Assembly (NCBI GenBank): GCA_041946685.1
Contig: JBHGAV010000015.1
Location: 8,850-72,849, forward strand
Direction: 5' to 3'
From: JBHGAV01 sp041946685
GTDB taxonomy: Bacteria > Acidobacteriota > Terriglobia > Bryobacterales > Bryobacteraceae
Length of the DNA stretch: 64,000 nt
How positions within the stretch are numbered: the stretch's first letter is position 1; every line of letters starts with the position of its first letter. A model generated the notes under the pieces. It was not told the origin of the DNA. It saw only the letters and a program-made list of their open reading frames with translations, and did not search any database. The position numbers were made by a program, and so were the translations under genes. This document shows positions 8,461 to 16,879 of this stretch, piece after piece.

Positions 8461-9981
8461 ATGTCCAGTCAACGTTTTTCCAGGCGTCATTTCTTCTACG
8501 GCAGCCTTCTTGCTGGGACCGTTCCCAGGGGCGGCTTCGGCAGCGTTCCTTCGCTGGCGGCGCTCGGGTACAAGTCCGTCAACGAGAAGCTGAACATTGC
8601 AGCGATCGGAGTCGGCATCCGGGGCCCGCAGATCCTCCGGGGGGTCGCAGGCAGTGAGAACGTCGTGGCATTGTGCGACGTCGACGACGAGTCGGCCGCG
8701 CCGGCCTACAAACAATACGAGAAGGCGACGCGGCACAAGGACTTCCGCAAGATGCTGGAGTCCGAAGGCAAGAACATCGACGCGGTCATGATCGCCACTC
8801 CGGATCACGGCCACACTCCGGCCGCACTCATGGCGATGCAGCTCGGCAAGCACGTCTACTGCGAGAAGCCTCTCACCCGGACAGTGTGGGAAGCACGGCT
8901 TCTCCGTGACGCGGCGGCGAAGTACAGGGTCGCCACGCAGATGGGCAACCAAGGATATTCGCACGAGGGCACCCGGACGTGCGCCGAGATCCTGTGGTCG
9001 GGCGAAATCGGAGCGGTCAAGGAGGTTCACGCGTGGACGGGCAGCATCTACGCGGGGGGCGACAACGTCCAGACGGCACCGCCCGAAGTGAGGGTTCCGC
9101 CGACTCTGGATTGGGACCTGTGGCTGAACACCGCGGCAATGCGCCCCTACAATCCCGCGATGACCAAGCAGTGGCGCGCGTACATGGATTTCGGAAGCGG
9201 GGGGTCGCTCGGCGACTGGATCGTCCACTGCCTGGGGCCGGCCCACCTGGCGCTGCAACTGCACCTGGCGCCGCCGGTCAGCGTGGAGTGCGTCAAAGTG
9301 GAGGGGAAGAGCAAGTGGACTTGGCCCGTCCGCGCGCACCTTCGGTACGAGTTTCCGGCGCGGGACAATATGCCGCCGGTAACCGTGAATGTCTACCAGA
9401 ACATGCACGGCGACGTGAAGTACCCGGAAGGCATGGCGGAGAACGAACCGCTTCTGCCGCCGATGAACAACCTTGCCGAGCGCGGCCGGTACGCGCCGCC
9501 CGAGCCCTTCCGGGCAGGTCCGGGCCGCGGGCAGCCGCCGCGTGGAGGCGCCGCACCGCCGCCGCGGGCCCCTGCTGAGCCGGCCCCTACGAAGACCGAA
9601 GCGGGTGGAGAGCGGCCCGTTCCGGGCAACGGAGCACTATTCGTGGGCGAGAAGGGCTACATGGCGACCACTTCTCGTGGCGAAGGCGTCTGGCTGCTGC
9701 CCGCTTCCCGGTGGAAGGAGTACACGCTCCCGCCCCAGTTGCTCCCGCGCTCGGTCAACCATCAGCAGGACTGGGTGCGCGCATGCAAGGGCGGCCGGGC
9801 GGGTTGCTCGGAGTTCGGCGTGGCCGTCCCTTACATCGAATGGTTGATACTGGGAGCGGTGGCCCTGCGCGTTCCAGGCAAGCTGCTGTGGGATGCCAGA
9901 AACATGCGGTTCACGAACAATGCGGAGGCCACCAGGCTGCTCAGGCCCTACGTTCGGAAGGGATGGGAGATGAAGTTGTAG
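8461..9981 (+). CDS. Tat-exported Gfo/Idh/MocA family oxidoreductase
   Basis: 506 residues from the ATG at 8461, which has an ideal GGAGGT seven bases upstream. The N-terminus SQRFSRRHFFYGSLLAG is a twin-arginine signal, so the folded, cofactor-loaded enzyme should act in the periplasm. A Rossmann domain (IAAIGVGIRGPQ) and the family's CEKPL motif follow. An unusual Pro/Arg/Ala-rich insert lies at roughly residues 345-385. The family oxidises or reduces sugars and inositols with NAD(P); substrate here is unknown. The ThuA-like gene begins 12 nt after the stop, a pairing seen often in sugar-degrading acidobacteria and planctomycetes. Confidence 0.9.
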   Translation: MSSQRFSRRHFFYGSLLAGTVPRGGFGSVPSLAALGYKSVNEKLNIAAIGVGIRGPQILRGVAGSENVVALCDVDDESAAPAYKQYEKATRHKDFRKMLESEGKNIDAVMIATPDHGHTPAALMAMQLGKHVYCEKPLTRTVWEARLLRDAAAKYRVATQMGNQGYSHEGTRTCAEILWSGEIGAVKEVHAWTGSIYAGGDNVQTAPPEVRVPPTLDWDLWLNTAAMRPYNPAMTKQWRAYMDFGSGGSLGDWIVHCLGPAHLALQLHLAPPVSVECVKVEGKSKWTWPVRAHLRYEFPARDNMPPVTVNVYQNMHGDVKYPEGMAENEPLLPPMNNLAERGRYAPPEPFRAGPGRGQPPRGGAAPPPRAPAEPAPTKTEAGGERPVPGNGALFVGEKGYMATTSRGEGVWLLPASRWKEYTLPPQLLPRSVNHQQDWVRACKGGRAGCSEFGVAVPYIEWLILGAVALRVPGKLLWDARNMRFTNNAEATRLLRPYVRKGWEMKL

Positions 9982-9993
9982 TCCGGGGTGACC

Positions 9994-11019
9994 ATGAAAT
10001 ACACATTTTCGGCGGCGCTTTTGGCAGGAGTACTCATGTTTGGCGTTTCTTTGGAGGCGGCGGGTCCGATCCGGGTCATGCTGCTCGACGGCGAGAGCGG
10101 CGGGGTCTACCACAACTGGCAGGCGATCACGCCCGCCCTGAAGAAGCAGTTGGAGGAGACGGGCCTGTTCCAGGTGGACGTGGTGACCGCTCCGCCGGCC
10201 CAGGGCGATTTCACGAATTTCAAGCCGGAGTTCGACAAGTACCCGGTCGTGGTTTTCAACTACGATGCTCCCGACGAGCGTTGGAGCGCGGAGCTGAAGG
10301 CCTCCTTCGAGAAGTACATGGCCAACGGAGGCGGGCTGGTCATTGTCCATGCCGCCGATAATGCGTTTCCGGGGTGGCAGGCTTTCAACGAGATGATCGG
10401 CATCGGGGGCTGGCGTGGGCGCAACCAGAAGTCGGGACCATACTGGTTCTTCCGGGACGGGAAGCTGGTGTCCGACGACACTCCCGGGCCCGCCGGCGCT
10501 CACGGGGCCAGGCTCCCCTACCGCATCACCCACCAGGACACGAATCACCCCATTACCAGGGGTCTGCCCAAAGTCTGGATGCACCAAGGGGACGAACTGT
10601 ATGACCGGATGCGCGGCCCCGGCAAGAACATGACGGTCCTGGCGACGGCGTACTCCGACAAGAGCAATCGGGGCACTGGCAACGAGGAGCCCGCCCTGAT
10701 GACGCTCACTTACGGGAAGGGGCGCATCTTCCATTCCATCTTCGGACATGATGTCTACTCGCTCGCCTGCGTCGGAGCAATCGTTACCTTCCAGCGCGGT
10801 ACCGAGTGGGCCGCCACGGGCAGAGTGACGCAGAAAGCGCCGGCCGCGTTCCCCAGCGCCAACACCGTGATCTACCGGACGGACATCGCGGCCATGGACC
10901 CGAATTACCCCAAGGGCCTGAACGGGCTGGACGCGGCGGCGGGCGGCGGCGCGGGAAGGGGAGCTCCTGCGCGGCGGGGGCCGGCGGGCGGCCCCGCGCA
11001 GAACGCGCCTGGCCAGTAA
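9994..11019 (+). CDS. Secreted ThuA-like domain protein
   Basis: 341 residues with a hydrophobic signal peptide at the N-terminus. The body has the flavodoxin-like ThuA (trehalose-utilisation) glutamine-amidotransferase-like fold: RVMLLDGESGGVYHNW, VVFNYDAP, GGGLVIVHAADNAF and YGKGRIFHSIFGHD are typical. The last 25-30 residues are Gly/Ala/Pro/Arg low complexity, resembling the insert in the oxidoreductase just upstream. The two genes are 12 nt apart and probably one transcript acting on periplasmic sugar derivatives. GTG at 9988 is an alternative start. Confidence 0.85.
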   Translation: MKYTFSAALLAGVLMFGVSLEAAGPIRVMLLDGESGGVYHNWQAITPALKKQLEETGLFQVDVVTAPPAQGDFTNFKPEFDKYPVVVFNYDAPDERWSAELKASFEKYMANGGGLVIVHAADNAFPGWQAFNEMIGIGGWRGRNQKSGPYWFFRDGKLVSDDTPGPAGAHGARLPYRITHQDTNHPITRGLPKVWMHQGDELYDRMRGPGKNMTVLATAYSDKSNRGTGNEEPALMTLTYGKGRIFHSIFGHDVYSLACVGAIVTFQRGTEWAATGRVTQKAPAAFPSANTVIYRTDIAAMDPNYPKGLNGLDAAAGGGAGRGAPARRGPAGGPAQNAPGQ

Positions 11020-11042
11020 TCCGGCCGTCGCAGCGACTCTGC

Positions 11043-11048
11043 TACAAT
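11043..11048 (+). promoter_or_regulatory. Putative -10 element before the Rid-repeat lipoprotein gene
   Basis: TACAAT lies 15 bp before the ATG at 11064, in the 44-bp gap after the ThuA-like gene. Transcription would start near 11055, leaving a leader of about 9 nt. No Shine-Dalgarno and no clear -35 are present. Confidence 0.35.
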
Positions 11049-11063
11049 CGACGGCGAACCGTG

Positions 11064-12185
11064 ATGAGGAAGGGTGTCTTAGTCGGCTTGGTTCTGCTGG
11101 TATCCTGCGCAGCAAGCACAATGGGGAGCCAGGAGAACCGCCAGGAGGAGCCTCCCACCCAGGTGCTGACGGTTCCCCCTGAACCGCCCCAGGCGGTGGT
11201 CGCCGAGACCGACAAGCTGGCGTTTTTCGTTTCGCCCCTCTCCTCCAGAGGGCTGCTTTCGCAGCAGGTTCGTGACGCGCTGCGGTCACTTTTCAGCCAG
11301 GCGGGCAGGAGCCAAATCGTCAAACTGAGGGCATTCGTGGCCGGGACCGGCGACATACGCCGCGTGCAGGCCATCGTCAGTGAAATCTTCAGCGCGCGAA
11401 AACAGGCGATTCCGACGGTTACCGTTGTGCAGGTCGGCGCGCTTCCGATGGCCGGGGTACAGGTGGTGATCGAGGCGACGGCCGTCAGCCGGAGGAGCGA
11501 GAACCCAAACGGTCTGGCATTCGTAGCCGGTCAGGCGGTTGAAGAGAGCGGACTGCCCAGCCGCATGCTGCCCCTGGCCCAGCGAGCGATGCCGCGGCTG
11601 CGGAGCGCCTTGGCCTCGGCCGGGTTGGACGGCCGCGACGTGCTTCTGGCGACGTGCTTCCTGACCTCGATGGACGATGTCTGGGAGGTGAGGCGAGCGG
11701 TGGCGACCGAGTTCCCCAAGGCCCTGACGAACTTCATCCAGCCGGAACGCGCACCCACCCACGCTATGGCGGGCTGCGAGGTGGTGGCCCGCCTACGGAC
11801 TCCCGCCGGAGCGCCGGTGAAGATGCTGAAGCCGGCGGCGCCGGGCGGAGCGGACTCGGTGGCCGAGGTCGCGTTGGTAAGCGCTCCGCGCGTCGTGCTG
11901 GCAGGAGGCCAGATGGCCTTCGGCTACGAGGAGGAGGACGCGCGGCTCGCCTTCCGGCGCCTGGCCAAGACGCTGGAGCAGGAGCGCAGTTCCATCGCAC
12001 AGGTTGCCTCGGCGGGCTTCTACGCTCTTTCGAGGAGCATAGCCGAGCAAGCGCACAGGATCGGCGCGGGATTCTGGGGGCAGTCCGGGCCTCCCGCCTC
12101 GACGCTGCTGCCCTGTGTCGGGCTGCCCTCGCTGGACGCCAGCTTCGCCATCGAAGCAGTCGCTGCGGTCAACAACTCGCAATAG
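11064..12185 (+). CDS. Lipoprotein with three tandem Rid/YjgF-like domains
   Basis: 373 residues. The N-terminus has a lipoprotein signal with LLVSC (Cys15). Three Rid-like segments follow, each ending in the family's last strand: VQVVIEATAV (about residue 137-146), MAGCEVVARL (about 235-245) and ASFAIEAVAAV near the C-terminus. Canonical RidA enzymes are cytoplasmic trimers of about 128 residues that hydrolyse enamines and imines; here three domains sit in one exported chain, which could form an internal pseudo-trimer. By my alignment the RidA catalytic Arg is replaced in the first and third repeats, so deaminase activity is doubtful. The kdgK-like gene starts 9 nt later. Confidence 0.75.
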   Translation: MRKGVLVGLVLLVSCAASTMGSQENRQEEPPTQVLTVPPEPPQAVVAETDKLAFFVSPLSSRGLLSQQVRDALRSLFSQAGRSQIVKLRAFVAGTGDIRRVQAIVSEIFSARKQAIPTVTVVQVGALPMAGVQVVIEATAVSRRSENPNGLAFVAGQAVEESGLPSRMLPLAQRAMPRLRSALASAGLDGRDVLLATCFLTSMDDVWEVRRAVATEFPKALTNFIQPERAPTHAMAGCEVVARLRTPAGAPVKMLKPAAPGGADSVAEVALVSAPRVVLAGGQMAFGYEEEDARLAFRRLAKTLEQERSSIAQVASAGFYALSRSIAEQAHRIGAGFWGQSGPPASTLLPCVGLPSLDASFAIEAVAAVNNSQ

Positions 12186-12194
12186 GAGCCAGAG

Positions 12195-13232
12195 ATGCTG
12201 ATGTCCAAGCCGGTGGTCACTTTCGGTGAGATCATGTTGAGGCTGGCGCCTCCGGGATTCGAGAGAATCCTCCAGACGCCACAGTTTGTCGCCACGTTCG
12301 GAGGGGGGGAAGCGAACGTCGCCGTATCGGTGGCCGGTTACGGCCTTCCGGCCCGTTACATCACGGTGTTGCCGAACAATCCTATCACGGACGCCTTCGT
12401 GGGCGAGATGCGCCGCTTCAACGTGGACCCGTCTTACATCGTCCGCGGCAAAGGCCGCTTTGGAATCTACTTCGTTGAGGCCGGCGCGAACCAGCGTCCC
12501 TCCAAGGTCGTCTACGACCGCGAGCACAGCGCGATCGCGCTCGCAAGGCCCGGCGACATCGACTGGCAGAAGAGCCTGGAGGGCGCCGGCTGGTTCCATG
12601 TGACCGGAATCACGCCTGCGATCAGCCAGAGCGCCGCGGATCTGGCTTCGGAGGCCGTCCGGAAGGCGCGGGAGATGGGATTGACCGTGTCGTGCGATCT
12701 CAACTACCGCAAGAACCTCTGGAAGTACGGCAAGTCCGCGCAGGAGGTCATGACGGAGATCTTCAAGTACGTCGACGTCGGGATCGCGAACGAGGAAGAC
12801 TGCCAGAAGTCGCTCGGGATTCAGGTGGACGTGGACGTGGAGTCCGGCAAGCTGGAAGTGGAGCAATACAAGGCGCTGACGGCGAAGGTGCTGGCGCAGT
12901 ATCCCAGCCTGAAGATGATGGCGGTGACGCTGAGGGAATCGATCAGCGCCTCCCACAACGGCTGGTCGGCCTGCCTTAACGACCGCCAGGAGTTCCTCCT
13001 CAGCCGCCACTACGACATCACGCACATCGTGGACCGGGTCGGCGGCGGCGATGCCTTCGCCGGAGGACTGATCTACGGGCTTCTATCTCTCCCCACGCGG
13101 AAGGAAGCGCTCGAATTCGCCGTGGCCGCGTCCTGCCTGAAGCACTCGGTCTACGGGGATTTCAACCGGTTCTCGGCCGATGAGGTGAATTCGCTCGTGA
13201 AAAGCGGCGGTTCCGGCCGCGTGCAGAGGTAG
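12195..13232 (+). CDS. kdgK: PfkB-family sugar kinase, probably 2-dehydro-3-deoxygluconokinase
   Basis: 345 residues. The N-terminal TFGEIMLRLAPPGFERI and GGGEANVAVSVA segments and the C-terminal anion-hole and catalytic motif VGGGDAFAGG define the PfkB family. The N-terminus and the internal RFGIYFVEAG segment are most like KDG kinases, which make KDPG for the Entner-Doudoroff route. GGAG lies 6 nt before the ATG at 12195; a second ATG two codons later is possible. Substrate assignment is by family resemblance only. Confidence 0.8.
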   Translation: MLMSKPVVTFGEIMLRLAPPGFERILQTPQFVATFGGGEANVAVSVAGYGLPARYITVLPNNPITDAFVGEMRRFNVDPSYIVRGKGRFGIYFVEAGANQRPSKVVYDREHSAIALARPGDIDWQKSLEGAGWFHVTGITPAISQSAADLASEAVRKAREMGLTVSCDLNYRKNLWKYGKSAQEVMTEIFKYVDVGIANEEDCQKSLGIQVDVDVESGKLEVEQYKALTAKVLAQYPSLKMMAVTLRESISASHNGWSACLNDRQEFLLSRHYDITHIVDRVGGGDAFAGGLIYGLLSLPTRKEALEFAVAASCLKHSVYGDFNRFSADEVNSLVKSGGSGRVQR

Positions 13233-13246
13233 CCGGGTGCATCCGG

Positions 13247-13252
13247 TATAAT
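13247..13252 (+). promoter_or_regulatory. Consensus TATAAT -10 before a VWA gene
   Basis: A perfect TATAAT lies 18 bp before the ATG at 13271. Transcription would start near 13259, leaving a leader of about 12 nt. No -35 match is seen 17 bp upstream. Confidence 0.45.
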
Positions 13253-13270
13253 CGCAGTAGGATTCCCGCG

Positions 13271-14299
13271 ATGGTGGCTCGTGTCTTGATCGGGTGGTGG
13301 ATAACCTCGCTTCTCGCGGCTCAGGCCCCCCCTCCGGGCGGCCCGCCCCAGCCACCGGCGCAGGAGCAAACCACCTTGCGCGTCCAGGTGAACGAAGTGA
13401 TCGTGCCAATCACCGTCACGGACGAGAAGGACCGGTTCGTCACCAACCTGGACGTCACCGATTTCAAGATTTTCGACGGGGGCAAGGAACAGAAGATCGT
13501 GTACTTCACCCGCGAGAGGAACCAGCCCGTTGTGGTGGGATTCCTTCTCGACATGAGCAACGCCACGCGGCTCCACTGGCAGAGATTCCAGGAAGCGGCG
13601 ATGGAGTTGGTTTTCAACCTGCTGCCGGGGGACAAGAAGTTCAGCGGCTATCTCATCACGTACTCCAACGAGGCTGAGCTGTTGGTGAACACGACCCACG
13701 ATTCCGAGAAGATCGCGGATCGCATCCGCAAGCTGAAACCCGGCGGTGGCGCCGCGCTGTTCGACGCCATTTACATGGCTTGCACGCGGAGAAGCCTTGT
13801 CCAAGGCGAGCCGATCGAGCCTCGGCGGATCCTGATCATCATTGGCGACGGGCACGACACCGCCAGCAGCAAGCGCCTGGAAGAGGTGCTGGAACTGGCG
13901 CAGCGGAACCTGGTCACGATCTATGGGGTTAGCACATCGTCGTTCGGCTCGTACGCCGAACAGGAAGGCAACCTCAGGAAGCTTTGCGAGGAGACCGGCG
14001 GCCGCGTGGAGTACCCGCTCCAGCAGGTCTACTCGGACGTGTCGGGCCATCTGTCCACTCCATCAGACGAGGGCAATTACGCGTACAAGGTGGGGACGGG
14101 CCAGTACGCAGCGGCTATCGCCAAGGGGATTTTCAATTCGGTAGCCGCTCTCGCCGGCGAGGTGACCACCCAATACATCGTGCGCTACATCCCGGACGTC
14201 ACCGATACTAACATGGTCTACCGACCCATTCGCGTTGAGGTCAAACTGCCCGGCGTGAAGATTCGCCACCGCCAGGGGTACTATCCGAACAACCCTTAG
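13271..14299 (+). CDS. Secreted VWA-domain protein (acidobacterial TIGR03436 type)
   Basis: 342 residues with a signal peptide and a Pro-rich linker, then the short N-terminal segment typical of the family (LDVTDFKIFDGGKEQKI) and a von Willebrand factor A fold. The metal site is altered to DMSNA (Asp94) instead of classic DxSxS. The C-terminus YIVRYIP...KIRHRQGYY is the family hallmark. These proteins are very abundant in Acidobacteria; their role, probably extracellular binding or adhesion, is not established. It is followed by an S24/DUF3037 gene and a second VWA gene. Confidence 0.88.
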   Translation: MVARVLIGWWITSLLAAQAPPPGGPPQPPAQEQTTLRVQVNEVIVPITVTDEKDRFVTNLDVTDFKIFDGGKEQKIVYFTRERNQPVVVGFLLDMSNATRLHWQRFQEAAMELVFNLLPGDKKFSGYLITYSNEAELLVNTTHDSEKIADRIRKLKPGGGAALFDAIYMACTRRSLVQGEPIEPRRILIIIGDGHDTASSKRLEEVLELAQRNLVTIYGVSTSSFGSYAEQEGNLRKLCEETGGRVEYPLQQVYSDVSGHLSTPSDEGNYAYKVGTGQYAAAIAKGIFNSVAALAGEVTTQYIVRYIPDVTDTNMVYRPIRVEVKLPGVKIRHRQGYYPNNP

Positions 14300-14318
14300 G
14301 CGGGAGCTGGTTTTATCC

Positions 14319-14324
14319 GATAAT
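14319..14324 (+). promoter_or_regulatory. Putative -10 element for a leaderless mRNA
   Basis: GATAAT lies 8 bp before the ATG at 14333, so transcription would begin at or within two bases of the start codon. No Shine-Dalgarno is present. Confidence 0.35.
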
Positions 14325-14332
14325 CTCTAGAC

Positions 14333-15172
14333 ATGGGTGCGCTGGCCTTCAGGACGGCACGCAACGCGCAGTACTGGGTGGTAAGCCTGGCGCTGCCTGG
14401 CAGGCCTAAGGTCAATGCCGGAGTGCTCCTTCTTGACCCCGCCGCCGACCGGCTCCACGTCCGCATGCGCCGGGACTGGGACCGGATCGCCGATCCGGAG
14501 GACGTGGAAGTGCTCGCCGGGCTCGAGCAGGAGTTCCAGCGCCAGAGCAGGGAAGCCGGGGCGGAGAGTCTTCTGCGGTGGGTTGAGGACACCTTTTCCA
14601 ACACCCTGCGCGTCACGGACCGCGAGACCATTGCGGTCGGCGACTTTGAGAAGGCCCTGGAGAGGCTCTACGCGAGGCACGTGGAGGGAGAAGCCGCGGG
14701 CGCTCCGCAGATTCTTCCTTGCCGGACGCACCTTCCGCTCTATTCGCTGCGCGCCGCCGCCACCCGCTTTGGCGAGGACATGGAGGTGGAATCTCAGGAG
14801 TGGGTGCGTGCGCCGGAGAGCATGAGCCTGACGCCTGACATGTTCGTGGCGCGCGTGGTCGGACGATCCATGGAGCCCCTGATTCCGGACGGGAGCCTGT
14901 GCATCTTCCGGCATGGGGTCGTCGGCTCGCGGCAGGGGAAGTTGCTGCTTATCCAGCACGTCGGCGCCTCCGACACGGGAGGCGAGTTTACGGTGAAGCG
15001 CTACACCAGCCGCAAGGTGTCCTCGGAGGAAGGCTGGCGTCACGAGAAGATCCGCCTGGAGCCTTTGAATCCTGAATTCGAAGCCTGGGACCTGGACCCG
15101 AGCGAACTGGAAGATGGGCCGTACCGTGTCCGCGGCGAGTTCGTGCGGGTGCTGCCTTACGAGGAGCAATGA
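14333..15172 (+). CDS. DUF3037-like / S24 LexA-type peptidase fusion
   Basis: 279 residues. Residues 1-120 resemble DUF3037 proteins (YWVVSL, VNAGVLLLDP, RRDWDRIADPED). The C-terminal half has the LexA/UmuD fold: FVARVVGRSMEPLIPDGS carries the putative catalytic Ser179, and FTVKRY the Lys222. No helix-turn-helix or DNA-binding domain and no Ala-Gly self-cleavage site can be seen. Its stop overlaps the start of the next VWA gene by 4 nt. It may be a signal-dependent protease or a sensor; the function is not known. Confidence 0.75.
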   Translation: MGALAFRTARNAQYWVVSLALPGRPKVNAGVLLLDPAADRLHVRMRRDWDRIADPEDVEVLAGLEQEFQRQSREAGAESLLRWVEDTFSNTLRVTDRETIAVGDFEKALERLYARHVEGEAAGAPQILPCRTHLPLYSLRAAATRFGEDMEVESQEWVRAPESMSLTPDMFVARVVGRSMEPLIPDGSLCIFRHGVVGSRQGKLLLIQHVGASDTGGEFTVKRYTSRKVSSEEGWRHEKIRLEPLNPEFEAWDLDPSELEDGPYRVRGEFVRVLPYEEQ

Positions 15173-16872
15173 AGGCGGCTCGGGGCCTCACTCGGAGCCC
15201 CTGGCTCGTGGCGCTGACTTTCGCCGCCGCATGGGGTTGCACGGCTCTTCTTGCCGCCCAGCAATCTGTTGATCCCAGCGAGGTATCCTTGAGCGTTGTT
15301 GGATATCTCCCGCCATCGCAATTCACTCTCCGCGCTGACGTCAGACTGGTTGAGGTGGCGGTTGTAGTCAGGGACCGCAGCGGCCGGACGGTTGCCGGGC
15401 TTCCGCGAGACAGCTTCGAGATCAAGGACAACGGAAAGAACCGCAAGATCACAGCCTTCTCGGAGGTCACTTCCATTCCCCGGCCGTCGGGGCAGGAGGC
15501 CCAAGCCGCGGCGCCGGCAGATGAGAAGTCCAGTCCGCGTTTCGTGGCCCTTGTCATTGACGACTTCAACTCCGGCTCCCGTGAGTTCCAATCCGCGCAG
15601 ATGGCAGCCCGGGCGTTCGTAAAGGACGGGCTTGCCTCCGGGGACAGGGTTGGGCTCTTCAGCACGTATGGCACCGAGATCGCCCCGTACACCAATGACG
15701 CAAAGCGGCTCATCGCCGCCATCGACGGCATGCGCTCGCGCCGGCAAGCGGATATCACCGGAAAGTGCCCAACGCTGTCAGCCTACGAGAGCTACCTGAT
15801 TGCCGACGACCGCGACTATGAAGTGCTGAACGCCAAGGTTGCCGAGACATCCTCCTGTTATCCGTATTGGTCCCGTGACCGAATCGTGTCCTATGTGACC
15901 CAGATGGCTCGGGCGAATTGGGCGGTTACGAGCGCGAGAAGTCAGAACACCCTCGCCGCCATTCAGGGCATCGTGGACACGATGGGCTCGCTGGAGGGCC
16001 GTCGCATGCTGCTGCTGGTTTCCGGCGGTTTCCTGTCTGAGACGCTGGCCAGACAGAAGGACAATCTCGTCGCCCACGCCCTAAGAGCTGGAGTCACGGT
16101 GAACTCGCTCGACGCCAAGGGCGTCTACACCTTTGACGTGGACATTCCCCCCGGCGGCGACATCACGTCGCCCGCCCTTCAGCGCAGGATATTGAGTGAG
16201 GGGTCGATCGCGCAAAATCTGGCGTTGGCCGAGCTGGCCCAAAGCACGGGGGGAAGGTTCTTCCTGGGCAACAACGACATCAGTGGAGGTTTCCGAGAAT
16301 TGGCTGCACCGCCGGAGGTGACCTACCTGCTCGCCTTTTCGCCCGACACTGAGCCGGACGGTGCGCATCATAAGTTGGAAGTCCGCCTCAAGGGCGTTAA
16401 GGGATATTCCGTTCAGGCGAGGCCCGGCTACTACGCATCGAAGGACGAGCCGTCGGCGCCGGTCGCGGAGAGGCGGATCGACCGCGAATTGTTCGTGGAA
16501 AGGTTACAGGCGGAGGTTCCGGTCACGGTCACGACGGCCGTAAACAAAGGGGAAGGCGGTCTGGCGGCGCTCGTCGTGACGGTCCGTGTCGATGTGGCGC
16601 GGCTCACTTTTCTGCCTCAGTCCGGCCGGCGGGCGGAGAAGCTGGCGTTCCTGGTGGCGGTTCTGGACGAGCAAGGCAACTTCGTTGAAGGCAAGGAGGG
16701 CGCGATGGAGTTCTCGTTGCGCCAGGAGACTTACGCATGGCTGGTGTCGAAGGGCCTCTCCGCGGATTTCCAATTGACGCCCCGTCCCGGAAAGTACCGC
16801 TTGCGCGCCATTGTTGAATCCGCAAACCAGGGGAAGCTGACCGCCATCGATCAGACCGTCGAGATTCCCTGA
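15169..16872 (+). CDS. Secreted VWA-domain protein (acidobacterial TIGR03436 type), large form
   Basis: 567 residues with a hydrophobic signal segment ending near LLAAQQS. The domain order is the N-terminal family segment (LRADVRLVEVAVVVRD, LPRDSFEIKDNGKNR), a VWA-like fold (FVALVIDDFNSGSREF, with DDFNS in place of a clean MIDAS), the RPGYY family element near residue 420, and a further beta-rich C-terminal domain of about 140 residues not found in the first VWA protein. Its ATG overlaps the preceding stop (ATGA), so it is translationally coupled to the S24/DUF3037 protein. Confidence 0.85.
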   Translation: MKAARGLTRSPWLVALTFAAAWGCTALLAAQQSVDPSEVSLSVVGYLPPSQFTLRADVRLVEVAVVVRDRSGRTVAGLPRDSFEIKDNGKNRKITAFSEVTSIPRPSGQEAQAAAPADEKSSPRFVALVIDDFNSGSREFQSAQMAARAFVKDGLASGDRVGLFSTYGTEIAPYTNDAKRLIAAIDGMRSRRQADITGKCPTLSAYESYLIADDRDYEVLNAKVAETSSCYPYWSRDRIVSYVTQMARANWAVTSARSQNTLAAIQGIVDTMGSLEGRRMLLLVSGGFLSETLARQKDNLVAHALRAGVTVNSLDAKGVYTFDVDIPPGGDITSPALQRRILSEGSIAQNLALAELAQSTGGRFFLGNNDISGGFRELAAPPEVTYLLAFSPDTEPDGAHHKLEVRLKGVKGYSVQARPGYYASKDEPSAPVAERRIDRELFVERLQAEVPVTVTTAVNKGEGGLAALVVTVRVDVARLTFLPQSGRRAEKLAFLVAVLDEQGNFVEGKEGAMEFSLRQETYAWLVSKGLSADFQLTPRPGKYRLRAIVESANQGKLTAIDQTVEIP

Positions 16873-16879
16873 TCACCTC

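Noticed and set aside
9637..11289. 550-codon minus-strand frame opposite the Gfo and ThuA genes
   Set aside because: Antisense to two clear genes with strong motifs; amino acid composition (Arg, Pro, Gly, His) is that of a mirror frame in GC-rich DNA.
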